From CAMYMQ01 sp963730305 (GTDB taxonomy: Bacteria; Pseudomonadota; Alphaproteobacteria; Bin65): 64,000 bases of DNA. The position numbers and the translations under genes were made by a program. The stretch lies in NCBI GenBank assembly GCA_963730305.1, contig CAVSRB010000003.1, positions 868,001 to 932,000 of the forward strand, written 5' to 3'. The notes below the pieces were generated by a model. The model had not been told where the DNA came from, did no database searches, and worked only from the letters and a program-made list of their open reading frames with translations. Below are positions 27,160 to 38,232 of this stretch, piece by piece (the stretch's first letter is position 1; every line of letters begins with the position of its first letter).

Positions 27160-28233
27160 GTGGCCGGAAATGGGCCGAAGACGGGGCATCACGAAATTTT
27201 GACCGTGGCGACAATCAACGGTTACCGCCGCCGCCGCGTTTGGACGGCCGCGCTGGCGGCCGTGCTGGGCGCGGCCGCCCTGCTCCATGCCCGGGCGGCG
27301 ACCGCCGCCGAGCCCGCCAAGGCCGGCCCGATCGGCGTGGTCGCGACCGAGGTGCCACTCGATCCCGCCGACCGTAGCCGCGAGACGGTCGGCGCGTTGC
27401 GCTACCGCGGCGGGCTGGTGCTGCGCTCGCCCGACCCGCGCTTCGGCGGCTTCTCGGACATCCACGTCACCGCCGACGGGCGCCGTCTGATCGCGGTCAG
27501 TGATCACGGCAACTGGCTGCGGCTGCGGCTGACCTACAGCGAGGACGGCCGCCTCGCCGGGATCGCGGTGCCCGAGATGGGCCCGCTGATCGACGCGGAC
27601 GGCAAGCCGCTGAGCGGCTGGTACGGCGACGCCGAGGCGCTGGCCTTCCTGCCCGACGGCTCGGCGCTGGTCGGCTTCGAGCGCATCCACCGGCTGCTGC
27701 TCTATCCGCCGAGCGCGATACCGTTCGCCAAGCCGCCGACGTCCTATCCGATCCCGGTCGGGCTCGAACGCGCGCCGCTCAATGGCGGCGCCGAAGCGCT
27801 CGCCCACGTCGGCAGCCGCTTTTTGTTCCTGCTCACCGAGAAGCTGCGCGCCTCGGGATCGAGCGTCGCCGGCTGGGTCGGCCGCGACCGCCAGTGGCGG
27901 CCCTTCGCCTACGCCCGGCGCGACGGCTTCCGGCCGACCGGCGCGACCCTGCTGCCCGGCGGCGACGTCATGGTGGTCGAGCGGCGATACACCGCCAAGC
28001 ACGGGCCCGCGGCGCGGCTGGTCGTGGTGCCGCGCGCGACCATCGCCCCGCACCGGCTGCTCCAGGGCCGGGAGGTGGCCCGGATCATCAAGCCGCTGAC
28101 CATCGACAACATGGAAGGCATCGCCGCCCGCCGCGGTCCGTCGCGCGAGACGCTGATCTACCTGATGTCGGACGACAATTTCTCGAGCACGCAGCGCACG
28201 CTGCTGATGATGTTCACGCTCGAAGCACGGTAG
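27160..28233 (+). CDS. Secreted phytase-like esterase family protein
   Basis: 357 residues from GTG 27160; GTG 27205 would give a more ordinary signal peptide (RRRRVWTAALAAVLGAAALL). The mature part reads as a beta-propeller: FGGFSDIHVTADGRRLIAVS, then YGDAEALAFLPDGSALVGFE and TIDNMEGIAARRG, the pattern of the esterase-like activity of phytase family (PF13449-like). Substrate unknown; periplasmic location inferred. A GC-rich imperfect hairpin lies at about 28253-28290 but without a U-run. Confidence 0.78.
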   Translation: MAGNGPKTGHHEILTVATINGYRRRRVWTAALAAVLGAAALLHARAATAAEPAKAGPIGVVATEVPLDPADRSRETVGALRYRGGLVLRSPDPRFGGFSDIHVTADGRRLIAVSDHGNWLRLRLTYSEDGRLAGIAVPEMGPLIDADGKPLSGWYGDAEALAFLPDGSALVGFERIHRLLLYPPSAIPFAKPPTSYPIPVGLERAPLNGGAEALAHVGSRFLFLLTEKLRASGSSVAGWVGRDRQWRPFAYARRDGFRPTGATLLPGGDVMVVERRYTAKHGPAARLVVVPRATIAPHRLLQGREVARIIKPLTIDNMEGIAARRGPSRETLIYLMSDDNFSSTQRTLLMMFTLEAR

Positions 28234-28351
28234 GCACCGCGCCGAACGAAGACGCCCGCCCCGCTGCACGGATGGCAACGAGGCGGGCGCTCTATCTTAC
28301 CCCTATCGCGCGTCGCTCCGAGAGGGACGAACGCGGGGCACCATGGTCAGA

Positions 28352-28642
28352 CTAGTAGCGGCGGCAAACACGGTACCGGCGGCAGACGCGGTACGGCCGG
28401 CAGCGCACGTGCCAGCGATAGCCGTATCGCACGCGGTAGCATCGGCGATGCACCCGGCACCGGCGCACCCAGTGGCACCGAACATGACGATAACGCTGCG
28501 CCACCTGATCGCCGGCCTGCTTGGCGGGAGCGATTTGATCCAGGATCGTCTGGATGCTCCCGTCCGCCCGCGCCGGGGTCGACCCCACGAACGCCATCGC
28601 CATTCCGGCGGCGAAGATCGCCGCAAATATCTTGAACTTCAT
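28352..28642 (-). CDS. Small secreted Arg/Tyr/Cys-rich protein
   Basis: 96 residues with a clean signal peptide (FKIFAAIFAAGMAMAFVG..., cleavage after ARA) and a GAGGGA ribosome site. After a short helix (QTILDQIAPAKQAGDQVAQ) the rest is almost only Arg, Tyr, Val, His and Cys, ending in the internal repeat RYRVCRRYRVCRRY; eight Cys are seen, mostly spaced RC/VC. No family is recognised; a cationic, disulphide-bonded or heme/metal-binding peptide are possibilities, none shown. Confidence 0.65.
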   Translation of the reverse strand: MKFKIFAAIFAAGMAMAFVGSTPARADGSIQTILDQIAPAKQAGDQVAQRYRHVRCHWVRRCRVHRRCYRVRYGYRWHVRCRPYRVCRRYRVCRRY

Positions 28643-28717
28643 GACAGTTCCCTCGCCAAGAGTTGATCACATTCACGATTGCGCATGCATTTGAGCGCAA
28701 AGATCAATCTGTTTCTT

Positions 28718-28729
28718 TGACATATGTCA
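28718..28729. promoter_or_regulatory. Perfect palindrome TGACATATGTCA
   Basis: A 12-bp perfect palindrome in the AT-richer region upstream of the small secreted protein gene (starts 28642, minus strand) and downstream of the rpmB terminator. It is placed as an upstream operator for the small gene. A second, looser inverted repeat, TTGCGC/GCGCAA, lies between them at about 28680-28701. Confidence 0.4.
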
Positions 28730-28765
28730 CGTCGAAGAACGCTTCTCGCGGCCTGCTTCGGCCAC

Positions 28766-28792
28766 AAAAAAAGGCCCGCGAGGCGGGCCTTT
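28766..28792 (-). terminator. Rho-independent terminator of rpmB
   Basis: On the minus strand GGCCCGC-ctc-GCGGGCC is a perfect seven-pair stem followed by seven T residues. It lies 25 bp after the rpmB stop codon at 28817. Confidence 0.9.
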
Positions 28793-28816
28793 CGATATCC
28801 AGCGCGGTGATGCCGG

Positions 28817-29119
28817 TCAGGCGCTGGCGCCGGCGCGCGTGGCCTGGGCCTTGGCGATCCGCCGCTTGATCCGGCGCGCCTCGGTCGACAGCTTGGCGTC
28901 GGCGGTGCCGAGCAGGTAGGCGTCGAGGCCGCCGTTGTGCTCGACCGTGCGCAGGCCCTGGGTCGACAGCCTCAGCCGCACCGCGGTGCCGAGCGCCTCG
29001 CTGTACAGCGAAGCGGCCTGGATGTTCGGCAGGAAGCGCCGCCGCGTCCTGCGGTTGGAGTGGCTGACATTGTTGCCCGCCTGAACGCCCTTGCCGGTGA
29101 TGATGCAGCGCCGTGCCAT
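28817..29119 (-). CDS. rpmB: 50S ribosomal protein L28
   Basis: 100 residues, typical of the longer alphaproteobacterial L28. The start MARRCIITGKGVQAGNNVSH and NRRTRRRFLPNIQ are diagnostic. ATG 29119 follows a GAGG-type ribosome site; codons upstream of it are not used. Single-gene transcript with its own terminator. Confidence 0.96.
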   Translation of the reverse strand: MARRCIITGKGVQAGNNVSHSNRRTRRRFLPNIQAASLYSEALGTAVRLRLSTQGLRTVEHNGGLDAYLLGTADAKLSTEARRIKRRIAKAQATRAGASA

Positions 29120-29263
29120 CTCGTCTACCTCGGTTCCTGTCCGGTGCCGCCGGCCGCCCGTGCGGCAGCGCACCGTCAATTCCATACAACGTTAAAACGA
29201 TTGCCGGGCCCGCAAGGTGCAGGCCCGGTGCGCGCGGAGATTTAGGGCACCCGGCCCCCGGGG

Positions 29264-30280
29264 TCAAGCGCCCGTTTCGCCGCGGAAAGCCGCCAATACC
29301 TGCGCCGCGGCGGCGGCCGGCGACACGGCGCCGGCGCCGACCGCGCGCTCCAGCTCGGCAAGCCGCGCCTTGACGCCGGGATGAGCCTGCAACGCGGCCA
29401 TCAGGCCGTCCTCGATCTCGCTCCACATCCAGGCCTTGGCCTGGTCGGCGCGGCGCGCGGCGATCGCGTCGGACGGGCCCAGCGCCTGCCGGTAGGCGCC
29501 GACCGCGTCCCACACCGCCGCGATGCCCGATCCCTCCAGCGCCGAGCATTGCAGCACGCGCGGCGTCCAGGCCGGGCTCGCCGGGGTCAGCAGCTCCAGC
29601 GCGTGCTGGTACTCGGCTGCCGCCCGGCCGGCGGCAGCCTTCAGGTCGCCATCGGCCTTGTTGACCACCAGCAGGTCGGCCATCTCGACCACGCCCTTCT
29701 TGAGCCCCTGCAGCTCGTCGCCGCCCGCCGGGGCGAGCAGCAGCACGAACATGTCGACCATGTCGGCGACCGCGGTCTCCGACTGGCCGACGCCGACCGT
29801 CTCGACGATCACCACGTCGAAGCCGGCGGCCTCGCACACCAGCATGCTTTCGCGGGTGCGCCGGGCGACGCCACCCAAGGTGGCGCCCGCGGGCGACGGC
29901 CGGATAAAGGCTTGCGCGCGCCGCGACAGGGTCTCCATCCGCGTCTTGTCGGCCAGGATCGAGCCCCCCGAGCGTTTCGAGGTCGGATCGACGGCGAGCA
30001 CGGCGACCCGATGCCCCGCCTCGATCAGGTGCAGCCCGAAGGCCTCGATGAAGGTCGACTTGCCGACGCCGGGCACGCCGGTGATGCCGAGCCGTACCGA
30101 GTTGCCGGTGTCGGGCAGGAGGTCGGCGATCAACGCCCGGGCGTCGGCGCGATGGTCGCCGCGGGTCGATTCGACCAGCGTGATCGCGCGGGCCAGCGCC
30201 CGCCGGTCGCCCGCGCGCACGGCGGCGGCGAGGGACGCCGCGCTGGGGTCGGTCGGACGGGCTTTCGAGGCAGGGGCCAT
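29264..30280 (-). CDS. meaB: Methylmalonyl-CoA mutase-associated GTPase MeaB
   Basis: 338 residues of the ArgK/MeaB G3E family: P-loop GVPGVGKS at 68-75, switch VDPTSKRSGGSILADKTRM, VIVETVGVGQSE and the base-recognition VNKADGD. MeaB loads and protects adenosylcobalamin in methylmalonyl-CoA mutase. That mutase is encoded at 43343-45496 in this window, 13 kb away, and cobalamin-making cobST are also here, so the three genes share one cofactor. Older annotations as a lysine/arginine transport kinase should be ignored. Confidence 0.93.
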   Translation of the reverse strand: MAPASKARPTDPSAASLAAAVRAGDRRALARAITLVESTRGDHRADARALIADLLPDTGNSVRLGITGVPGVGKSTFIEAFGLHLIEAGHRVAVLAVDPTSKRSGGSILADKTRMETLSRRAQAFIRPSPAGATLGGVARRTRESMLVCEAAGFDVVIVETVGVGQSETAVADMVDMFVLLLAPAGGDELQGLKKGVVEMADLLVVNKADGDLKAAAGRAAAEYQHALELLTPASPAWTPRVLQCSALEGSGIAAVWDAVGAYRQALGPSDAIAARRADQAKAWMWSEIEDGLMAALQAHPGVKARLAELERAVGAGAVSPAAAAAQVLAAFRGETGA

Positions 30281-30342
30281 GGTGGCGCCTATCTAGGCCC
30301 GTGAGGCATGGAAAGACAACGGTTTCGGGGCAGCCGCCGTCC

Positions 30343-30753
30343 TCACCCCGCCCCCGGTCCGAGCGGCTGGCCGAAGCTGAACTCGACCATGTTGCCGTCG
30401 GGGTCGCGCACGCCGCAGTAGTAGCCGACCGGATAGGGCTCCTCGCGCGGCGGCCAGTCGAGCCGGCCGTCGGCCTCGGCCCTGGCGGCGACGGCGTCGA
30501 CCGCCGCGCGGCTGTCGAGGGCGAAGCCGAGGTGGCTGTAGTCGCCCTCGCCCTGGTCGCGGCCCGGCCCGCCGGGGATCAGCACGATGATGAAATCATC
30601 GGCGCGCTCAGGCTCGGCGAGCCAGACGATGCGGCCGGACTCGTCCTGCCGGTCGTGGACCAGCGCGAGACCGCAATAGTCGGTGTAGAAGGCGATGCAG
30701 GCGTCGAGGTCGCGCACATGGAGCGCGATATGGGTCAGCGCCGCGACGGTCAC
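30343..30753 (-). CDS. VOC family protein
   Basis: 136 residues: LTHIALHVRDLDACIAFYTD at the N-terminus and YYCGVRDPDGNMVEFSFGQP at the C-terminus, with the metal-type His and Glu positions kept. GTG 30753 overlaps the stop of the upstream lipoprotein gene (GTGA). It resembles lactoylglutathione-lyase-like proteins; reaction unknown. Confidence 0.83.
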   Translation of the reverse strand: MTVAALTHIALHVRDLDACIAFYTDYCGLALVHDRQDESGRIVWLAEPERADDFIIVLIPGGPGRDQGEGDYSHLGFALDSRAAVDAVAARAEADGRLDWPPREEPYPVGYYCGVRDPDGNMVEFSFGQPLGPGAG

Positions 30754-31125
30754 GACGGAGACGCCGCCTTCTTGCAGGCGTTGAGCGCGGCGAACATCCG
30801 GGAGGCGCCCGCGATCCTGCCCTCGACCAGGTCCCTTTCGGCCATCGCCCGTGCCGTGACGTCGCGGCGTTCGGTGGCTTCGAACGACTTGACCATGACG
30901 CGCCGCGCCGCCTCTGGAAAGGCCGGGTCATTGACCAGCTTTCCGGCCATGCAGGTGCAGACCTTGTCCGGCGCCGAGGCGAGCACACCGGTCACCTTGC
31001 CGGCCTTGGCCTCGGCACGAAAGGCGCTCGTGCAGGCCGACGCGAAGTCGGCCTCGGTGACACGGTCGTCGCCGCATCCCGCGAGCACGGAGGCCGCGGT
31101 CACGGCGGAAATCAAGATTTCGCAC
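30750..31125 (-). CDS. Small lipoprotein, probable +1 base near start
   Basis: The uninterrupted frame can be read from 31172, but that N-terminus makes no sense. GTG at 31125, with GAGGGGG upstream, reads M-R-N and then, if one T of the pair at 31114-31115 is removed, continues as LISAVTAASVLAGCGDD, a textbook lipoprotein signal with lipobox LAGC. The mature part has Cys residues in SACTSAF, KVCTCMAG and LNACKK and no recognised family. About 124 residues after correction. Its stop is coupled to the following VOC gene. Confidence 0.6.
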
Positions 31126-31178
31126 CAAAGTTCCCCCTCTTCGATGCCTGGTCGATCCTCGCGCGCAGGCATCTGCAG

Positions 31179-33077
<1,899 letters not shown>

Positions 33078-33233
33078 AAGGTAGGTTTCGTGGCCGATCG
33101 AGCAAGCATAGATCGATCCGGGGATACCCGAGCCGGCGCCCGCCCGGATTGACATTCGGCGCGGCCCGGCGAACCATCCGCCCGCTACATCGAGGCCGCG
33201 CTAGACAGAAATGGCCCGAGGGAGGAAAGCCGC

Positions 33234-34012
33234 ATGCCCCGCCAGTTCATCGACATCTCGATCCCGCTCGAGAACGACGTGATCTCCGACCCGCAGCCGT
33301 TCAGCCCGAAGATCACCTACGTCGACCACGACCAGTCCTACCAGCAGATGGCGCCGTTCTTCCCGGGCCTGCAGAAGGACGACCTGCCCGACGGCGAGGC
33401 CTGGGCGATCGAGATGGTCCAGCTGATCACCCACAACGGCACCCATCTCGACGCGCCCTATCACTTCGCCTCGACCATGAACAAGGGCGAGCGGGCGCAT
33501 CACCATCGACGAGGTGCCGCTCGACTGGTGCTTCCGGCCGGGCGTCAAGCTCGACTTCCGCCACTTCGACGACGGCTACGTCGTCACCGCCGAGGACGTC
33601 GAGGCGGAGCTCGCGCGCATCGGCCACGAGCTCCAGCCGTTCGACATCGTCGTGGTCAATACCGCGCGCCGGGTCGGCCTACGGCACCGACGGCTACGTC
33701 GACGCCGGCTGCGGCATGGGCTACGCCGCGACCATGTACCTGCTCGAACGCGGCGTGCGGCTGACCGGCACCGACGCCTGGAGCTGGGACGCGCCGTTCA
33801 GCTACACCGCCGAGCGCTACCAGGAGAGCCACGACCCCTCGATCATCTGGGAGGGGCACAAGGCCGGGCGCGACATCGGCTATTGCCACCTGGAGAAGCT
33901 GCACAACCTGGAGGCGCTGCCGGCGACCGGCTTCACCGTGTCCTGCTTCCCGGTCAAGATCCGCGGCGCGTCGGCCGGCTGGACCCGCGCGGTCGCGATC
34001 CTCGACGCCTGA
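33234..34012 (+). pseudogene. Cyclase family protein (KynB-like), two +1 frameshifts
   Basis: The coding frame changes twice. Frame one reads from ATG 33234 (FIDISIPLENDVISDPQPF, LITHNGTHLDAPYHFASTM, with the HxGTHxDxPxH metal motif of the cyclase family). An extra base near 33498 shifts to ITIDEVPLDWCFRPG, and another at 33664 shifts to NTRAGSAYGTDGYVDAGCGM. Removing those two bases gives 258 continuous residues of the right size. The clean restoration suggests sequencing insertions; real inactivation cannot be excluded. Members hydrolyse formylkynurenine-like or other small amides. Confidence 0.8.
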
Positions 34013-34081
34013 GCCGCGCGCCCGGCGCTGGCGAGTTCCCGCCAACTGCGCTACGCTCCAAGCGAACCCCAGGAGGAAAGC

Positions 34082-34900
34082 GTGGCGCGTCCGGGCATTC
34101 AACTGTGCGCCTCGATCATCGCGGCCGGACTCGTCGCGGCACCGGCGATGCGCGCCGGCGCCGTCGAGAAGCCGCGCGTCATCGCTGCCGACTACGTGGT
34201 CACCTGGCTCGGCTTTCCCGTCTACGAGACCCGTTTCGCCGCCGCGATCCGGCGCGGCAGCTACCGCGCGGTGATGTCGGCGCGCAGCCGCGGCCTGGTC
34301 GAGATCGCGTCGCACATCCGGGTCCATTTCGAGACGGTCGGCCGCATCGTCGCCAACGACTTCCTGCCCCGGACGGTGCACCAGATCTACCTGCTCAAGC
34401 ACGGCAAGTTTCGCCACGTCGACATCGACTACCGCGACAACGGCGACGTGACCGCCGTGATCCGCCCGCCCGAGAGCCCGGGCAAGCGCAAGCCGGTGCC
34501 GGCGGCGCTGCGCCGCCACACCGTCGACCCGATGTCGGCGCTGCTGCGGGCGCTGACGATCGCGCTGACCGCCAAGCCGTGCAAATACGCCGCGGCGGTG
34601 TTCGAGGGTCGCCGGCGGGTCGACACGCGGCTGACCTATGCCGGCGCGGTCGGCACGCCGAGCCTGCCCGTCCACGGCCTGCCGAAGCGGGCCGAGATGT
34701 GCCTCTTGCACGCCAAGCGGATCGCCGGCTTCCGGCTGCGCGCGTTCCACCTGATGCCGACGTTGCCTCCGGCGCAGCTCTGGGTGGTCCGCTACCGTCC
34801 GGCCGGCATCTGGCTGCCGGTCCAGCTCCGCCTCGCCACCCGCTGGGGGCCGATCTACGCCCGCATCACCCGCTTCCAGACCGGGGCGCCGCCGCAATAG
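34082..34900 (+). CDS. DUF3108 family secreted protein
   Basis: 272 residues from GTG 34082 with an AGGAGGAAAG ribosome site. A signal peptide covers about 1-27 (LCASIIAAGLVAAPAMRAGA). The sequence ADYVVTWLGFPVYETRFAAA, then VDPMSALLRAL and a beta-rich C-terminus fit DUF3108, a periplasmic/outer-membrane-associated beta barrel-like family of unknown function. Two Cys (KPCKY and EMCLL) may form a disulphide. Confidence 0.8.
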   Translation: MARPGIQLCASIIAAGLVAAPAMRAGAVEKPRVIAADYVVTWLGFPVYETRFAAAIRRGSYRAVMSARSRGLVEIASHIRVHFETVGRIVANDFLPRTVHQIYLLKHGKFRHVDIDYRDNGDVTAVIRPPESPGKRKPVPAALRRHTVDPMSALLRALTIALTAKPCKYAAAVFEGRRRVDTRLTYAGAVGTPSLPVHGLPKRAEMCLLHAKRIAGFRLRAFHLMPTLPPAQLWVVRYRPAGIWLPVQLRLATRWGPIYARITRFQTGAPPQ

Positions 34901-34918
34901 CGGGCGACCGCCGGCGCG

Positions 34919-36319
34919 TCACCACTCGCGCCAGAAGAAGGGCGTGACCACGACCAGCACGGTCATCAGCTCGAGCCGGCCGAGCAGCATCGCGGCGCTG
35001 GTCACCAGCTTGGCGGCGTCGGAGAAGGAGCCGAAATTGCCGGCCGGACCGACCGTGCTGCCGAGGCCGGGACCGACATTGCCGATCGCCGTCACCGCGC
35101 TCGACACCGCGGTCAGGAAGTCGAGCCCGAACACCGACAGCACGATCGTCACCCCGGCGACGGTCGCGACGTAGAGGCCGACGAAGGCGAGCACCGAGCT
35201 GGCCACCGAGGTGTCGATGTCGCGATTGTCGAGCCGGGTGGCGATGACCCGGTTGGGCATGATCTGGCGGGTCACCTGGGCCCGGGCGAACAGGTAGATC
35301 ACCTGCAGGCGGAACACCTTGATGCCGCCCGCGGTCGAGCCGGTACAGCCGCCCACGTACATCAGCACGAAGAGGATCGCGATCGGGAAGCCGCCCCACA
35401 GCATGTAGTCGGAGCTGGCATAGCCGGTGGTGGTGACGATCGAGACGACGGTGAACAGTGCGTGCCGGATCGACGCCTCGATCGGCCGGCCCTGGTCGAG
35501 CCACAGCCAGGCCGCGATCGCGGCGGCGGAGACCAGGATGATCGCCAGGTAGGCGGTGACCTGGCTCTGCCAGACGTCGCTCAGCCGCTTGCCCTGGGCG
35601 AGCTGGACATAGAGCACGAAGGGCAGCGCACCGGACAACATGAAGACGATTGCGATCCAGTGGATAGCCGGGTTGGTGTAGCCACCGAGCGAGGCGTCGT
35701 GGGTCGAGTAGCCGCCGGTCGACAGCGTCGTCATCGCATGCAGCGCCGCGTCGAAGAAGGGCATGCCGGCGAGCGCATAGGCGATCGTGCACAGCAGGCT
35801 GAGCAGCAGGTAGGCCGACATCACGAAGCGGATGAACTGCGCCGTCGACGCGAAGACCTTCTCCGAGCGGTCCGACGATTCGGTGTGGAACAGCTGCATG
35901 CCGCCGACCCGCAGCATCGGCAGCGCGACCATCGCCATGACGATGATGCCGAGCCCGCCGAGCCATTGCAGCAGGGCACGCCACAGCAGGATGTCGGCGG
36001 GCATCTTGTCCAGCCCGGTCATCACCGTCGATCCGGTGGTGGTCAGGCCCGACACCGTCTCGAAATAGGCGTCGGCCAGGTTCATGCCGATGCCGTGGAA
36101 CACGAAGGGCAGCGCGCCGAAGAAGGAGGCGGTGACCCAGGACAGCGCGGTCAGCAGGTACATCTGGCGGACGTTGAGGTGCAGCGTCTCCGAGCGCGAG
36201 CCGAAGATCAGCGCGCCGGCGACGAAGCCGGTGATCGCCGCGGCCACCAGGAAGGTGGTCGCGCCGCCGATGCCGTCGCCCCAGCAATAGAGCGCCGGCA
36301 CCAGCATGGACGCGGCCAC
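34919..36319 (-). CDS. trkH: TrkH family potassium uptake protein, N-terminus likely displaced
   Basis: 466 residues are readable from GTG 36319, but the family's first helix begins earlier. The same frame continues upstream as VPLSKGFAPVGYLLGLILAI without a normal start. ATG 36407 joins it if one G of the GGGG run at 36382-36385 is removed, giving 495 residues. The four selectivity-filter loops are intact (TTTGSTVMTG, TLSTGGYSTHD, VTTTGYASSD, AIGNVGPGLGS). It is the K+ channel subunit that works with TrkA, which is not in this window. Confidence 0.9.
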   Translation of the reverse strand: MAASMLVPALYCWGDGIGGATTFLVAAAITGFVAGALIFGSRSETLHLNVRQMYLLTALSWVTASFFGALPFVFHGIGMNLADAYFETVSGLTTTGSTVMTGLDKMPADILLWRALLQWLGGLGIIVMAMVALPMLRVGGMQLFHTESSDRSEKVFASTAQFIRFVMSAYLLLSLLCTIAYALAGMPFFDAALHAMTTLSTGGYSTHDASLGGYTNPAIHWIAIVFMLSGALPFVLYVQLAQGKRLSDVWQSQVTAYLAIILVSAAAIAAWLWLDQGRPIEASIRHALFTVVSIVTTTGYASSDYMLWGGFPIAILFVLMYVGGCTGSTAGGIKVFRLQVIYLFARAQVTRQIMPNRVIATRLDNRDIDTSVASSVLAFVGLYVATVAGVTIVLSVFGLDFLTAVSSAVTAIGNVGPGLGSTVGPAGNFGSFSDAAKLVTSAAMLLGRLELMTVLVVVTPFFWREW

Positions 36320-36587
36320 GATGGCGAGGATGAGGCCGAGCAGATAGCCGACCGGTGCGAAACCCTTGGACAGTGGAACAGCCCCGAATGCGCAATGCGG
36401 TGGCCATTATGGCGAACGGCGGGGACCGGGCAAGGCGACCAATGCCACGAGCTCGCCCCGTCGTCCACGGCCGGCCCCGCGGGCCCTGTCTGGGCCCGTG
36501 TCTCGGGCCCGTGTCTATTGAAAACGGCGCGGCCGGCCGTAGATGGTTGAACGCCTGGGTTTCCCGCCCCTTGCGACCGGTAGAGCG

Positions 36588-37667
36588 ATGAAGCTGTTCG
36601 AGTGCCAGAACTGCGGCAACGCGATCTATTTCGAGAACGTGAACTGCGAGGCGTGCGGTTCGCTGCTCGGCTTCATCGCCGAGACGGCGACCCTGAGCGC
36701 GCTGGCCGCGACCGGCGACGGACGGTGGCGCGCCCTGGCGGCGCCCGACGGGCTCTACAACTTCTGCGCCAACGCCAGCCACGACGCCTGCAACTGGCTG
36801 GTCCCGGCCGACGGGGCCGAGCGCTGGTGCACGGCCTGCCGGCTCAACCGGACCATCCCCGACCTGTCCGACCCCGCCAACTGGCAACGCTGGCATCGGC
36901 TCGAGGGCGCCAAGCGCCGGCTGGTCTACGGCCTGATCCGCCTGGGCCTGCCGCTGGCCAACAAGGGCGACGATCCCGCGGCGGGACTCGCCTTCGACTT
37001 CCTGGCCGACACCGGGCCGACCTTCCAGGAAGGCCCCCGGGTGATCACCGGCCACCACCAGGGCATCATCACCATCAACGTCGGCGAGGCCGACGACGCC
37101 GAGCGCGAGCGGCACCGCCAGGACATGGCCGAGCCCTATCGCACGCTGCTCGGCCATTTCCGCCACGAGATCGGCCACTACTACTGGGAGCGTCTGGTCC
37201 GCTACGGTCCGGCGCTGCCCGGGTTCCGCGCCCTGTTCGGCGACGAGCGCGACGACTACGCGGCGGCGCTCCAGGCCCACTATGCCGAGGGGCCGCCGGC
37301 CGGCTGGCCCGACCGGTTCGTCAGCGCCTACGCCACCGCCCACCCCTGGGAGGACTGGGCCGAGACCTTCGCCCATTGCCTGCACATCATCGACACGCTG
37401 GAGACCGCCGAGGCCTTCGGCATCCGCATCGAGGCCGGCACGCCCTCGGGCCAACGGGCGCTGGCGGCGGCGATCGATTTCGACCCCTACGACGCGCCCG
37501 ACTTCGACATGCTGGTCCGGGCCTGGCTGCCGCTGACCTTCGCGGTCAACAGCCTCAACCGCAGCATGGGCCAGCCCGACCTCTACCCCTTCGTGCTGAC
37601 CCGGGCGGTGATCGACAAGCTGGGCTTCGTCTACGACCTGATCCGCGCCGAACGGCGCGGCGCCTGA
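36588..37667 (+). CDS. Zinc-binding metallopeptidase family protein
   Basis: 359 residues from ATG 36588. An N-terminal zinc ribbon (FECQNCGNAIYFENVNCEAC) and a second Cys set (FCANASHDACNW, WCTACRLNR) precede the peptidase-like domain with HEIGHYYWERL, a HExxH zinc motif, then WAETFAHCLHI. This is the cytosolic DUF2248/putative zinc-binding peptidase family common in proteobacteria; peptidase activity is inferred only from the motif. Confidence 0.83.
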   Translation: MKLFECQNCGNAIYFENVNCEACGSLLGFIAETATLSALAATGDGRWRALAAPDGLYNFCANASHDACNWLVPADGAERWCTACRLNRTIPDLSDPANWQRWHRLEGAKRRLVYGLIRLGLPLANKGDDPAAGLAFDFLADTGPTFQEGPRVITGHHQGIITINVGEADDAERERHRQDMAEPYRTLLGHFRHEIGHYYWERLVRYGPALPGFRALFGDERDDYAAALQAHYAEGPPAGWPDRFVSAYATAHPWEDWAETFAHCLHIIDTLETAEAFGIRIEAGTPSGQRALAAAIDFDPYDAPDFDMLVRAWLPLTFAVNSLNRSMGQPDLYPFVLTRAVIDKLGFVYDLIRAERRGA

Positions 37668-37814
37668 TTTCGTCGCACCCGCAACCGCCGGATCCGCCGC
37701 CATTTCGCGCCCGCCCTGCTGTGGCGGCTGGTCACGTCTGCGTGCACCGGGTGAACGGTGCGCGCCGCCGCCCCGAATATAGCAACGGGGAGCGTGACGA
37801 ATTGGAGCAACCTT

Positions 37815-38081
37815 ATGAATGCCACCATCAACGGCGTCGGACGCGGCCTGGTGGCCGCCTGGCGCAAACGCTGGCTGAAGCTCGCCCTGGCGCTCGCCAT
37901 CGGCAGCGTGGCCCTGTCGGGCTGCTACTACTACGGCGACCCCTATTATGACGGGCCGTATTACAATGGCCCGTACTACACCGGGCCGTCGGTCTACGTC
38001 GCCCCCAGCATCTGGGTCGGGCCGGGCTGGCGTGGTCGCGGTTGGCGCGGTCGCGGCTGGCGCGGGCGCCACTGGCGCTAG
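37815..38081 (+). CDS. Small Tyr- and Arg/Gly-rich lipoprotein
   Basis: 88 residues. A signal with lipobox ALSGC (Cys near residue 37) is followed by YYYGDPYYDGPYYNGPYY, a five-residue Tyr/Gly/Pro repeat, and a tail of WRGRG repeats. GGAG eight bases upstream supports ATG 37815. It is a surface or periplasmic lipoprotein of low complexity; no function known. Followed by a gap 38082-38232 that contains only a GC-rich hairpin without a U-run. Confidence 0.7.
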   Translation: MNATINGVGRGLVAAWRKRWLKLALALAIGSVALSGCYYYGDPYYDGPYYNGPYYTGPSVYVAPSIWVGPGWRGRGWRGRGWRGRHWR

Positions 38082-38232
38082 GCAGCCGAGGCCGGCGGGT
38101 CGCCGCAGCGATCCGTCATCGGGCATCCTGACGCCGAGGTGATACCGGCGCCAACCACAGCACCACGGACCGTACGGCCGCGCCTCGGCGCGGCCGGCGG
38201 CTTCGTGCGCCCGGAACCGCGCCGGGACGCCG

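Noticed and set aside
28253..28290. Inverted repeat after the phytase-like gene
   Set aside because: The loop is long and the U-run weak; terminator function cannot be supported.
38082..38232. GC-rich hairpin GGCCGCGCC/GGCGCGGCC after the lipoprotein gene
   Set aside because: No U-run follows on either strand, so it was not called a terminator.
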